A DNA stretch of 64,000 nucleotides, from assembly GCF_900101455.1 (NCBI RefSeq), contig NZ_FMZJ01000005.1, positions 62,001 to 126,000 on the forward strand, in the 5' to 3' direction. Numbering within the stretch: position 1 is the stretch's first letter; each line of letters begins with the position of its first letter. Under the pieces are notes generated by a model that had not been told where the DNA came from, made no database searches, and saw nothing but the letters and a program-made list of their open reading frames with translations. Positions 36,435 to 44,478 of the stretch are shown one piece after another. The stretch comes from Sphingomonas sp. YR710. GTDB lineage: Bacteria > Pseudomonadota > Alphaproteobacteria > Sphingomonadales > Sphingomonadaceae. The translations under genes and the position numbers were made by a program.

Positions 36435-37189
36435 GTGAGATCGACGAAAGCCGGGCGCCTTTGCTCGATCATCTGCTGGAATTGCGCAAAAGGCTGTTGC
36501 TGTCGCTGTTGGCGCTGGCTGTGGCATTTGCTGGCTGCTTCTATTTCGCCAAGCCGATTTTCGCCTTTCTGGTCCAGCCTTTGGTCCATGCCGGGCAGAA
36601 GAAGGTCGTCTATACGCAGCTGTTCGACGCCTTTTTCGTTGAGATCAAGGTGGCCTTTTTCGCTGCGATGATGCTGGCCTTTCCCGTGATAGCGAATCAG
36701 CTTTGGCAGTTCGTAGCGCCAGGTCTCTACCGTAACGAAAAGCGCGCGCTCCTGCCATTTCTGCTGGCGACACCGGTGCTTTTCCTGTCCGGCGCATCGC
36801 TCGCTTATTATGTTGCGATCCCGCTCGCGCTGCATTTCCTGCTCGGTTTTCAGGGGAATCTTGGCGGAATTCAGCAGGAGGCTTTGCCCGCTGTCGGCAA
36901 TTATCTGTCGTTCGTTATGCAATTCCTGTTCGGGTTCGGTCTGGCATTCCTGCTGCCGATCCTTCTTATGCTGCTCGAACGCGCGGGGATCGTGACCCGC
37001 AAACAACTGATCGCTGCGCGTCGCTATGCGATCGTCGGGGCCTTTGCGATCGCGGCGGTGTTGACGCCGCCCGATATCGGATCGCAACTCATGCTCGCGG
37101 TGCCGTTGATAATTTTATACGAGATCGCGCTGATCGGTATCTGGTTCACCGAGAAAAAGCGGAACGCGGCACCAGCCACAGCTGAATGA
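36431..37189 (+). CDS. tatC: Sec-independent translocase subunit TatC
   Basis: A 252-residue membrane protein with six transmembrane helices, the core receptor that binds twin-arginine signal peptides. The N-terminal family motif is LLDHLLELRKRLLLSLLAL; the first periplasmic loop and FVAPGLYRNEKRALLPF are also typical. It ends the nagZ-scpAB-tatABC block and is convergent with the entericidin gene. Confidence 0.95.
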   Translation: MSEIDESRAPLLDHLLELRKRLLLSLLALAVAFAGCFYFAKPIFAFLVQPLVHAGQKKVVYTQLFDAFFVEIKVAFFAAMMLAFPVIANQLWQFVAPGLYRNEKRALLPFLLATPVLFLSGASLAYYVAIPLALHFLLGFQGNLGGIQQEALPAVGNYLSFVMQFLFGFGLAFLLPILLMLLERAGIVTRKQLIAARRYAIVGAFAIAAVLTPPDIGSQLMLAVPLIILYEIALIGIWFTEKKRNAAPATAE

Positions 37190-37228
37190 GTGCCCGCGGC
37201 GGCGGTGCCGCTCCGAATGTCTGTCCTG

Positions 37229-37366
37229 TTATTTTGCGTCGGCGGCTGCGTTGGCGACGGCCTTGCCTGCTGAAGAGACGTCCTTGCCGGCACCTTCGAC
37301 GGTATTGCAAGCCGCGACCAGCAAGGTGGTGCTCAGGAGTGCAATGGAAAAAATGCGTGTGATCAT
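37229..37366 (-). CDS. entericidin-type small lipoprotein
   Basis: A 45-residue lipoprotein with signal ITRIFSIALLSTTLLVAAC (lipobox LVAAC) and the entericidin tail NTVEGAGKDVSSAGKAVANAA. Entericidins are stress-induced membrane lipoproteins and common targets of EcfG in alphaproteobacteria. A GGAAC-N16-CATT sequence lies upstream. GAGGACG precedes the ATG at 37366. Confidence 0.85.
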   Translation of the reverse strand: MITRIFSIALLSTTLLVAACNTVEGAGKDVSSAGKAVANAAADAK

Positions 37367-37418
37367 AAGAACGTCCTCATGGATGGCGATGCCTCCGTGG
37401 TGGAGGTCGCCATGACAA

Positions 37419-37443
37419 TGCTCCAACCATCGGGTTGTTCCCA
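37419..37443 (-). promoter_or_regulatory. possible EcfG promoter of the entericidin gene
   Basis: On the minus strand GGAAC (37443-37439), a 16-base spacer and CATT (37422-37419). The consensus is GGAAC-N16/17-CGTT, so one -10 base differs. The site is about 55 bases before the entericidin ATG, a sensible leader length. Confidence 0.4.
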
Positions 37444-37650
37444 TGATGCCGACAGGGAGTGTTGTTCCACCCGCGAAATTCAAAAAATGCGGGCCCGGCA
37501 GCACGGGGGGGATAGTGCGGCCGGGCCCTGTGTTATGCGGATAGCGGGAGCGGGGGGGGGGCAAATCGCCGCTATCCGACCAAGAAAACGCGATTATGCG
37601 CGTACGGTTCCCATTTGTTCGAAAAAATTCATTGGCACGGTCCGAAAGGC

Positions 37651-39195
37651 CTAACTGAGGATGGCAATAGGAATTTCAAAACGGCCGGCCTGGCGATCCT
37701 GAACGAGGGTGGCCCGTAATTGGCGGGCGAGGCCGGTTATGATCCGATCGAACCGGGCGATGCCTGGATAGCGATCCATTGCCCCGTCGTTCAGCCCCAA
37801 AGTCTCTATTCGCAACAACGCCTGAAGGGGCACATCGGCCTCCTCCAGGGATATCAGGATGCTGCCGTTCGGATTGCAATGCATCATCAGTTCGACGAGT
37901 TCAGTAATCAGGAAAGCAACCGGGACGGCAACATCCTGCGAGACATTGGCGCTGATCATATGCAGGGCGATCGGCATCCCGATCGCTTCGGCCGGCGCGG
38001 AGGCGCGTAGGTTGGATGCCAGTTCTCCGGCCAGGGTTCGCAACGATAGCCCGCGATTTTCCTCCATTTCGGCATAATGGTTGCGATGCACAACAGCCAA
38101 AGCGTCCACCCGGCGCTGGATTGTCGCATAGGCATCCACCGCAGCATCGTTCGTGACGCCGCGAGCATGCAAGTTGATCAGGCTGGAAACGACCTGCAGA
38201 TTATTCTTTACGCGGTGATGTACTTCGCGGGTCAGGCGGGTTTGGCGTTGGAGGCCGAGCTCCAACTCCCGTTCATGATCGATAATCTGGCGCGATGCCG
38301 TTGCGAAGCTGGTCGCGAGTTCCTGGATTTCGGTGGCCGGCGTATTGAGCCGCGGGATGGCGATGAATCCTTTCCCTGTTCGGAAATGATCTATCGTCTG
38401 CTGCAATTGCGCCAACGGCATCAGGAGCAGGCGCTTGACGATGAACCATCCGGTAAATGCTGCCGCCACCCACATCAGCACTGGCAACATGATCAGCAAT
38501 ATCGTCCGCGATTCCATCGGTTTTACGGCGAATGTCGCGATAACCAGCAGTGGGCGTGCCCGAAGAAGCACTGGCTTGCGAATCAGCGTCTGCCCCGGCG
38601 GATCGATACGGGAATAAATGCTGGCTGAGGCCTGCTCGTCGCGAATATCGAGGTCGATCAGCGGCAGATCTTCGCTGCCGCTGACGCGGGGGCGGATATC
38701 GGTAAGCGAGAGATCGGTTTCGGCGATCAGGCCATTCTTGCTGCTCAGGCTGGCAATTCGCAGAATTCTATGATTCGCATCGATCCATATCGCATCGCGT
38801 TGCTGCGTTGGGCGGTGGGTCGATGGTAGCGTGGGAGTGGGTGCCCCGCACAGCGGCTCGCCCTGAACCGTGCGCACGGCGATCGGCAGAGCTTCGTCAT
38901 TGTCGCGCACGGCCCGTCCGGCTAGCGCCGTACACAATGTCGAAGCGTTCTGCGCACTGTCGACGGCGATATGAAGCGCTGCCCGTCGCGAATCGATCGC
39001 TGCATCGACCTTTGCTGCATACATGGTGGCCGCCATCTGCGCGGCGAGTTGTCGCTGGCCATGAGCCCAGCGGGCTGTGTCGAGCGAGGTCAGCATGGCT
39101 ATGACGCCCAACGGCAACAATGCCGCCGATAAGATCAGCAACATCTTCGTGCCGGACGACCAGCCGGAAAACATTTCCTTCAACGACAGCGTCAT
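37651..39195 (-). CDS. phyP: PhyP-like sensor histidine kinase family protein (PhyR partner)
   Basis: A 514-residue membrane protein: transmembrane helix at about residues 17-37, a periplasmic domain to about residue 225, a second helix (LLIMLPVLMWVAAAFTGWF), a HAMP-like segment, then a HisKA_2 dimerisation helix with the phospho-acceptor motif EVHHRVKNNLQVVSSLI. The ATP-binding part is degenerate: the N box reads ITELVELMMHCNP without the usual Asn, and no D-x-G-x-G is visible. In Sphingomonas sp. Fr1 the neighbouring PhyP dephosphorylates PhyR. It lies 65 bases after nepR on the same strand. Confidence 0.82.
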   Translation of the reverse strand: MTLSLKEMFSGWSSGTKMLLILSAALLPLGVIAMLTSLDTARWAHGQRQLAAQMAATMYAAKVDAAIDSRRAALHIAVDSAQNASTLCTALAGRAVRDNDEALPIAVRTVQGEPLCGAPTPTLPSTHRPTQQRDAIWIDANHRILRIASLSSKNGLIAETDLSLTDIRPRVSGSEDLPLIDLDIRDEQASASIYSRIDPPGQTLIRKPVLLRARPLLVIATFAVKPMESRTILLIMLPVLMWVAAAFTGWFIVKRLLLMPLAQLQQTIDHFRTGKGFIAIPRLNTPATEIQELATSFATASRQIIDHERELELGLQRQTRLTREVHHRVKNNLQVVSSLINLHARGVTNDAAVDAYATIQRRVDALAVVHRNHYAEMEENRGLSLRTLAGELASNLRASAPAEAIGMPIALHMISANVSQDVAVPVAFLITELVELMMHCNPNGSILISLEEADVPLQALLRIETLGLNDGAMDRYPGIARFDRIITGLARQLRATLVQDRQAGRFEIPIAILS

Positions 39196-39260
39196 TCAGC
39201 GAACGCCTCACTGTGCGGGCCATTCAACCGCCCGAGAAACAGGCGGCGACCGATCACCGC

Positions 39261-39473
39261 TCAATCCAGCTTTCTCAGCAGGTCAAGGAATTCGCTGGGA
39301 ATCTCTTCGTTCACGGCTTCGGCATAAGCGGATCGCAACGCGGCGCCGACGCTTGCGTCGCGTACGGAATCGCTGCGCTTGCGGCGCGATGGCTTGGTGG
39401 TCGAAATGTCGTTCGCCGCCTCGGCCTTCTGCTTTTCTTTGCCCGACAAACCCGCGCCCCTGATGTTCATCAT
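39261..39473 (-). CDS. nepR: anti-sigma factor NepR
   Basis: A 70-residue anti-sigma factor for EcfG. The two-helix core is unmistakable: SVGAALRSAYAEAVNEEIPSEFLDLL, preceded by a basic disordered N-terminus. Phosphorylated PhyR binds NepR through its sigma-like domain and frees EcfG. The start is one of two adjacent ATGs at 39473/39470. It is divergent from phyR and shares the strand with phyP. Confidence 0.92.
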   Translation of the reverse strand: MMNIRGAGLSGKEKQKAEAANDISTTKPSRRKRSDSVRDASVGAALRSAYAEAVNEEIPSEFLDLLRKLD

Positions 39474-39585
39474 TTCGCCCAATGCTACCCACGCAAGGCG
39501 GCCGCCACGGGCGGCCATCCCACAGGTTCAATATGCAGTTGCGAACATTTTTGGTTTTCCCACAAAATGCACCCGTGGTTCAGGA

Positions 39586-39610
39586 AACAAAAAACTTCGA
39601 CGTTAGTTCC
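39586..39610 (-). promoter_or_regulatory. possible EcfG promoter of nepR-phyP
   Basis: On the minus strand GGAAC (39610-39606), a 16-base spacer, then TGTT (39589-39586), one base from the CGTT consensus. It lies about 110 bases before nepR. Confidence 0.45.
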
Positions 39611-39740
39611 ATGCACTGAATGTCTCTTTTTGCACATTCAAAAATGGGGGTCACGATGGCTTCCTTGATGCGGGCTGGACTGTTAAGCGGTTCAGGTCGT
39701 GTTGAACATGCGGTACAAGAGTTAAGGAGACCACCACATC

Positions 39741-40535
39741 ATGTCGCTCGGCCAGAAGATCGCTCCCCATCTGCCTTTCCTGCGCCGCTATGCGCGCGCA
39801 CTCACCGGAAGCCAGGGCCATGGCGACAATTATGTTCGCGCCGCACTGGAGGCGATCGTGGCCGCTCCGGCGGATTTCCCCGCCGATGTCGATGCTCGCG
39901 TGGGGCTGTATCGGGTGTTTCAGGCGATCTGGTCGTCGACCAACGATGTTCTCGCCAGTTCGAGTGGTCACGAGCTTGATCGTGAAGGGATCGCCCAGGC
40001 CCGTCTCCAGACGATTACGCCTTTGTCGCGTCAGGCCCTGCTGTTGACAGCGATGGAAGGGTTTACCGTTTCCGACACGGCCTATCTGATCGATTGTTCC
40101 GAAGATGATGTGGAGGCACTGGTCGTCGATGCGCTGGCCGAGATCGAACGGCAGACGCGGACCGAAGTCTTGATCATCGAAGACGAGCCGATCATCGCCA
40201 TGGATCTGGAAACGATCGTTCGCGATCTGGGGCATAGCGTTACCGGCGTTGCAGTGACTCGTGATGAGGCGGTTGCGCTGGCGCATGCGCAGCGGCCGGG
40301 CCTGGTGCTGGCCGATATCCAGCTTGCCGATGACAGTTCGGGTATCGACGCCGTCAAGGATATTCTCGCCGAATTCAGCGTGCCGGTTATCTTTATCACG
40401 GCATTTCCCGAACGCCTGCTGACGGGCGAGCGTCCCGAGCCCACGTTCCTGATCACCAAGCCATTTCAGCGTTCGACGGTGAAAGCTGCGATCAGCCAGG
40501 CGCTGTTCTTCGACGTGGCCACGGTCGAAGCCTAA
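39741..40535 (+). CDS. phyR: general stress response regulator PhyR
   Basis: The 264-residue anti-anti-sigma factor of the alphaproteobacterial general stress response. The N-terminal half mimics a sigma factor (FLRRYARALTGSQGHGDNYVRAAL, region 2; TPLSRQALLLTAMEGFTVSDTAYLI, region 4), and the C-terminal half is a receiver domain (LIIEDEPIIAMDLE, phospho-acceptor Asp192 in LADIQLADD, Thr in FITAFPE, Lys in LITKPF). On phosphorylation it sequesters NepR. A ribosome site GTTAAGGAG precedes the ATG. It is followed by a hairpin and then ecfG. Confidence 0.96.
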   Translation: MSLGQKIAPHLPFLRRYARALTGSQGHGDNYVRAALEAIVAAPADFPADVDARVGLYRVFQAIWSSTNDVLASSSGHELDREGIAQARLQTITPLSRQALLLTAMEGFTVSDTAYLIDCSEDDVEALVVDALAEIERQTRTEVLIIEDEPIIAMDLETIVRDLGHSVTGVAVTRDEAVALAHAQRPGLVLADIQLADDSSGIDAVKDILAEFSVPVIFITAFPERLLTGERPEPTFLITKPFQRSTVKAAISQALFFDVATVEA

Positions 40536-40556
40536 GCCGGTCTCCGTTTGGCATCG

Positions 40557-40584
40557 TACGCCGGGTGTTGGGAACGCCGGCGTA
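40557..40584. terminator. hairpin after phyR
   Basis: TACGCCGG (40557-40564) pairs perfectly with 40577-40584, followed by TTCATT. It probably ends phyR transcripts and isolates them from the ecfG promoter that begins 7 bases later. Confidence 0.55.
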
Positions 40585-40590
40585 TTCATT

Positions 40591-40615
40591 GGAACTCGAA
40601 GGTGTTGCGCACGTT
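40591..40615 (+). promoter_or_regulatory. EcfG-type promoter of ecfG
   Basis: GGAAC at 40591-40595, a 16-base spacer and CGTT at 40612-40615: an exact match to the EcfG consensus. It is about 100 bases before the ecfG ATG, indicating positive autoregulation. Confidence 0.8.
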
Positions 40616-40714
40616 AGGCTGCGTGGACGGGTGATGAGATTCATCCGACTTTTCGGGGACTAAAAGCGTCGGTTGAGTCGTTTAACGACCAGTGACGTTC
40701 CAGCGGGGTACAGG

Positions 40715-41368
40715 ATGGACGAAATTGAACGCGATGATCTGGATGATGTCGGCCATGCCGACAGCGTTCTGGTCGCGTTGTCCGATAACGAGTTCAAGGA
40801 TGAACTCGCGCGGGTGATACCGCATCTTCGTGCTTTCGGACGATCCCTGTCGGGCAATCGCGACCTCGCCGATGATCTCGTGCAGGAGACGCTGATGAAG
40901 GCGTGGGCTGCGCGCAAGCGCTTCCAGGCCGGCACCAACATGCGGGCCTGGACCTTCATCATTTTGCGCAACCTGTTCCTGTCGCAAATGCGACGCGCGC
41001 GTTTTCGCGGTGAATGGGACGAGCTGACAGCCAGCAAGCTACTGGCGGCGCCGGCGTCGCAAGACCGCCACGTGGAACTCGCGGATCTGCAACGCGCGTT
41101 GCTCTACCTTCCCCAACCGCAACGCGAAGCGTTGATCCTGGTCGGCGCAGGCGGCTTTGCCTACGAAGAAGCTGCTGAAATCTGCGGGTGTGCGGTCGGC
41201 ACGATCAAAAGCCGGGTTGCGCGTGGTCGGGCGGCGCTCGAACAGCTCATGGATCATGGTCAATTACCCTCGCGCCGCGATCATAAGACCGATCCGTCGA
41301 CATCCACGCTCCAACAAATCATGGCCGACGTGGACACACTCAGCCACGGGCGAACTGCGGAGTCGTAA
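40715..41368 (+). CDS. ecfG: ECF sigma factor EcfG (general stress response)
   Basis: A 217-residue ECF15-type sigma factor. Region 2: HLRAFGRSLSGNRDLADDLVQETLMKAWAARKRFQAGTNMRAWTFIILRNLFLS in several pieces; region 4: LPQPQREALILVGAGGFAYEEAAEICGCAVGTIKSRVARGR. NepR holds it inactive until PhyR is phosphorylated. The ATG at 40715 follows GCGGGGTACAGG; an earlier in-frame start at 40673 would lie close to the promoter. The C-terminal tail is longer than usual for ECF factors. Confidence 0.94.
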   Translation: MDEIERDDLDDVGHADSVLVALSDNEFKDELARVIPHLRAFGRSLSGNRDLADDLVQETLMKAWAARKRFQAGTNMRAWTFIILRNLFLSQMRRARFRGEWDELTASKLLAAPASQDRHVELADLQRALLYLPQPQREALILVGAGGFAYEEAAEICGCAVGTIKSRVARGRAALEQLMDHGQLPSRRDHKTDPSTSTLQQIMADVDTLSHGRTAES

Positions 41369-41395
41369 ATTGCCGCCGGGTGAGGCCGAATTCTT

Positions 41396-41566
41396 TCAGT
41401 TCATCCGATCGAGCAGTTTTCGCATATCCTCGGGTATTGCCCAATTGCCTGCGTCGAAAGCGGAACGCAGAGCATTACCGACACCCTCCTGCGCATTTGG
41501 CAGAGCAATCGGCTGACGGCGCAAGGGGGCGTCAGACGGCTTCTCGTTATGATGCTGAATATCCAT
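41396..41566 (-). CDS. second NepR-like anti-sigma factor
   Basis: A short protein (56 residues from ATG 41566) that ends GVGNALRSAFDAGNWAIPEDMRKLLDRM, matching the NepR core in SVGAALRSAYAEAVNEEIPSEFLDLLRKL position by position. It is convergent with ecfG, 27 bases after its stop. The frame is open up to 41641, so a longer start overlapping the glnE start is possible; no strong ribosome site marks either. Sphingopyxis granuli TFA is known to have two NepR proteins, so a second copy is plausible. Confidence 0.72.
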   Translation of the reverse strand: MDIQHHNEKPSDAPLRRQPIALPNAQEGVGNALRSAFDAGNWAIPEDMRKLLDRMN

Positions 41567-41640
41567 CCAGCTATAACGCCTTGATGCCTCGCGGGTTTCC
41601 CGGATTGCGGAAATCAACCAATTGCGTATGCCGCAGGGCA

Positions 41641-44325
41641 ATGACGCCCACTCATTTCCCCGCGCCCCTCGTCGATGCCCTGCGGCGGATCGAGCACCAT
41701 TCCGGGTTCCTGCGCATGCTTGCTGCGCGGCGCCCGGAGGTCGTATCGGCCTTCGCGGAACATGGTCTGCCGTTCACTGTGCGGTCCAGTATGGCGCCCG
41801 TCGATCTGAAACATGCCGGCCAGCAATTGCGCCAGCAGCGGCAGGCGGTTGCGCTGGCGACGGCGCTGGCCGATCTCAGCGGCGCCGCGGCGCTTGAAGA
41901 TGTCGTCTCCTGCCTGTCGGGCTTCGCCGATCACGCGCTCGATACCGCGATCCGAGCGGCTATTCTGGAACGTACGCCCGATGCCGATCCGGTCGGCTTT
42001 GCCGCCCTTGCGCTCGGCAAGCATGGTAGCCGCGAGCTCAATTATTCGTCCGATATCGATCCGATCCTGATCTTCGATCCCGCAACACTGCCGCGGCGGC
42101 CGCGCGAGGAGCCCATCGAGGCGGCTGTCCGTATCGCCCTTCGCGTGATCGAACTGCTGCAGACCCGTGATGGCGATGGCTACGTCTTTCGGGTCGATCT
42201 GCGCCTCCGTCCGTCACCCGAGGCGACGCCGCTGGCACTGCCGATCGATGCGGCGCTCGGCTATTATGAATCGTCGGCATTGCCGTGGGAGCGCGCTGCC
42301 TTCATCCGGGCGCGTGCTGCTGCGGGAGATCGTGCCATGGGGCAACGCTTTCTTGACGCGATTCAGCCGTTCATTTGGCGCCGGTCGCTGGACTTCGGTG
42401 CAGTCGGAGAAATCCGCGGGCTTTCGCGGCGCATTCGGCAGCACCATGCGCAAGCACAGCGTCTGGGACCCGGCTTCGATCTCAAGCGTGGCCGCGGCGG
42501 CATTCGCGAGGTCGAATTTTTTGCGCAGATCCATCAACTTATTCATGGGGGGCGAGAACCCGCGCTGCGCGCACCCGCCACGCTGGATGCGCTTGCCGCC
42601 TTGCGCGCCGCGGGCCGGATCGAGGCGGATGATGCGGAAGGCCTGTCGGCCGCATACCGCCTGTATCGCACGATCGAACATCGTCTGCAGATGGTCGATG
42701 ATCTGCAAACCCACCGGTTGCCGAAACAAATTGCCGCGCTGGACAATGTCGCTCGACTCCACGGTCTTCCCGACGGTGTCGCGTTAGTTGATCTGCTCCG
42801 GCCCGACGTCGAGCGCGTGGGGGGAATTTACGACGCGCTCGATGGGGAGCCGGTACAGCATGTTCCGCGCGATCCCGATGCACTTGAGGCGCATCTGATC
42901 GACGCGGGCTTTGTCGACGCGACGGCCGCCCGCACCCGGATCGAGTTGATGCGGGCCGGCAAGAGCCGGGCGCTGCGGACGCCTGTGGCCCAGGAAGCGC
43001 TTGAGGCGATGATGCCCACGTTGATCGCGGCGCTGGGCCGGGCCCCGGATCCCAACGATGCGTTCAGTCGCTTTGACGATCTGGTCACCGGCTTGCCGAC
43101 CGCGCTTAATCTGTTTCGCTTGCTGCATGCGCGGCCCGCATTGGCGCGCACTGTGATCGATGTGCTTAGCCATGCCCCAGCATTGTCGCAGGCGCTGGCT
43201 AGGCGCCCGGCGCTCCTCGACGGGCTGATCGATGCGACCGCCCTGCAGCCGCCACCGTCGCTGGATGATCTCACGGCCGAATTTGCCGGACTGGAGCCGA
43301 ATGGCGACTTCGAGTTACTGCTTGATCGGGTTCGTCAACGCGTGGGCGAGCGTCGCTTTGCGCTCGGAGTCCAGCTGATCGAAGGCGTTTCGGATCCGAT
43401 CGATGTCGCTGCCGGCTACGCCCGTGTCGCCGAGGCAGCTCTGCAGGTGCTGGCTGATGCCACCGTCACCCGGTTCGAGGCGACCCACGGCCGGGTGCCG
43501 GGCGGGGAATTTCTGGTCCTCGCGCTCGGTCGGCTGGGCGGCGGCGCGCTGACACACGCATCCGATCTCGACCTCGTTTATCTGTTCACCGGCGATATCT
43601 CGCCGGAATCGGACGGCGGACGGCCGCTGGGCGCGACCACCTATTTCAATCGGCTCGCGCAACGCGTGTCTGCCGCTTTGTCGGTGCCGACTGCGTCGGG
43701 CCCGCTTTATGATGTCGATACGCGGTTGCGGCCCTCGGGGACGCAAGGGCTGCTCGCCGTCTCGCTCGACAGTTTCGATCTCTATCAGCGCGAAAGCGCG
43801 TGGACCTGGGAGCATATGGCGTTGACGCGCGCCCGTCCGATCTACGGCTCTGCACAGGCGCGCGCTGCCTTGACCGGGGTCGTCGATGCGACGCTCGATC
43901 GCCCGCGCGACGCGGGCAAGCTCGTGGCGGATGCCGCCAAGATGCGCGCGGATATCGCCAAGCATAAGCCGCCAGTGGGGCGGTTCGACGTCAAGCTGAT
44001 CCCCGGGGGGCTGATAGACGCCGAATTCACAGTTCACCTGCTGCAATTGCGCCACAGGACGGGCCTCAGCCCGCGCCTCCGGCAGGCGGCCCGCGCCTTG
44101 GTCGCGGCTGGCCTGCTGGCCGAATCGGTGATCGGCGCACATGAATTGCTGACCCGGATGCTGGTAACGTTGCGGCTTGTATCGCCATCGTCGGACGAGC
44201 CGCCCGAAGCCTCACGGCCGATTGTGGTGCGGGCATGCGGCCTGCCCGATTGGCCAGCGCTCATAGCGGCTTATGATGCCGCGCGGCAAATTGTTGCGGC
44301 GGAGTGGGCGCGCGTCTCGCAATGA
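41641..44325 (+). CDS. glnE: bifunctional glutamine synthetase adenylyltransferase/adenylyl-removing enzyme
   Basis: An 894-residue protein that adenylylates and deadenylylates glutamine synthetase in response to PII. Both nucleotidyltransferase halves are present: removing domain LGKHGSRELNYSSDIDPILIFD (about residue 135) and transferase domain LALGRLGGGALTHASDLDLVYLF (about residue 640), plus linkers GGIREVEFFAQIHQL and GGLIDAEFTVHLLQLRH. The ATG at 41641 starts the homologous region; the frame is open further upstream but that part is unlike GlnE. A shorter paralogue follows 153 bases downstream. Confidence 0.93.
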   Translation: MTPTHFPAPLVDALRRIEHHSGFLRMLAARRPEVVSAFAEHGLPFTVRSSMAPVDLKHAGQQLRQQRQAVALATALADLSGAAALEDVVSCLSGFADHALDTAIRAAILERTPDADPVGFAALALGKHGSRELNYSSDIDPILIFDPATLPRRPREEPIEAAVRIALRVIELLQTRDGDGYVFRVDLRLRPSPEATPLALPIDAALGYYESSALPWERAAFIRARAAAGDRAMGQRFLDAIQPFIWRRSLDFGAVGEIRGLSRRIRQHHAQAQRLGPGFDLKRGRGGIREVEFFAQIHQLIHGGREPALRAPATLDALAALRAAGRIEADDAEGLSAAYRLYRTIEHRLQMVDDLQTHRLPKQIAALDNVARLHGLPDGVALVDLLRPDVERVGGIYDALDGEPVQHVPRDPDALEAHLIDAGFVDATAARTRIELMRAGKSRALRTPVAQEALEAMMPTLIAALGRAPDPNDAFSRFDDLVTGLPTALNLFRLLHARPALARTVIDVLSHAPALSQALARRPALLDGLIDATALQPPPSLDDLTAEFAGLEPNGDFELLLDRVRQRVGERRFALGVQLIEGVSDPIDVAAGYARVAEAALQVLADATVTRFEATHGRVPGGEFLVLALGRLGGGALTHASDLDLVYLFTGDISPESDGGRPLGATTYFNRLAQRVSAALSVPTASGPLYDVDTRLRPSGTQGLLAVSLDSFDLYQRESAWTWEHMALTRARPIYGSAQARAALTGVVDATLDRPRDAGKLVADAAKMRADIAKHKPPVGRFDVKLIPGGLIDAEFTVHLLQLRHRTGLSPRLRQAARALVAAGLLAESVIGAHELLTRMLVTLRLVSPSSDEPPEASRPIVVRACGLPDWPALIAAYDAARQIVAAEWARVSQ

Positions 44326-44478
44326 GAATCGGTCGAGGCAAATTCATCCGTATTTAAAGTATCGCCGCTACACAGGGCATAGTGTTGTTGCGTAGCTGTG
44401 AGTATGATCGATGAAGAAATGCGTCGCCGGCCGCGCTGAGCGGTCATGGCTTCGGCGCCCGCGTGAGCGAGCCGCCCT

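Noticed and set aside
37501-37561. Runs of seven and nine G residues
   Set aside because: They lie in a non-coding spacer and no nearby reading frame would be switched by slippage, so a phase-variation role is not supported.
41380-41640. Upstream in-frame extension of glnE by 87 codons
   Set aside because: The extra residues are unlike GlnE, begin at the end of ecfG and overlap the second NepR-like gene on the other strand.
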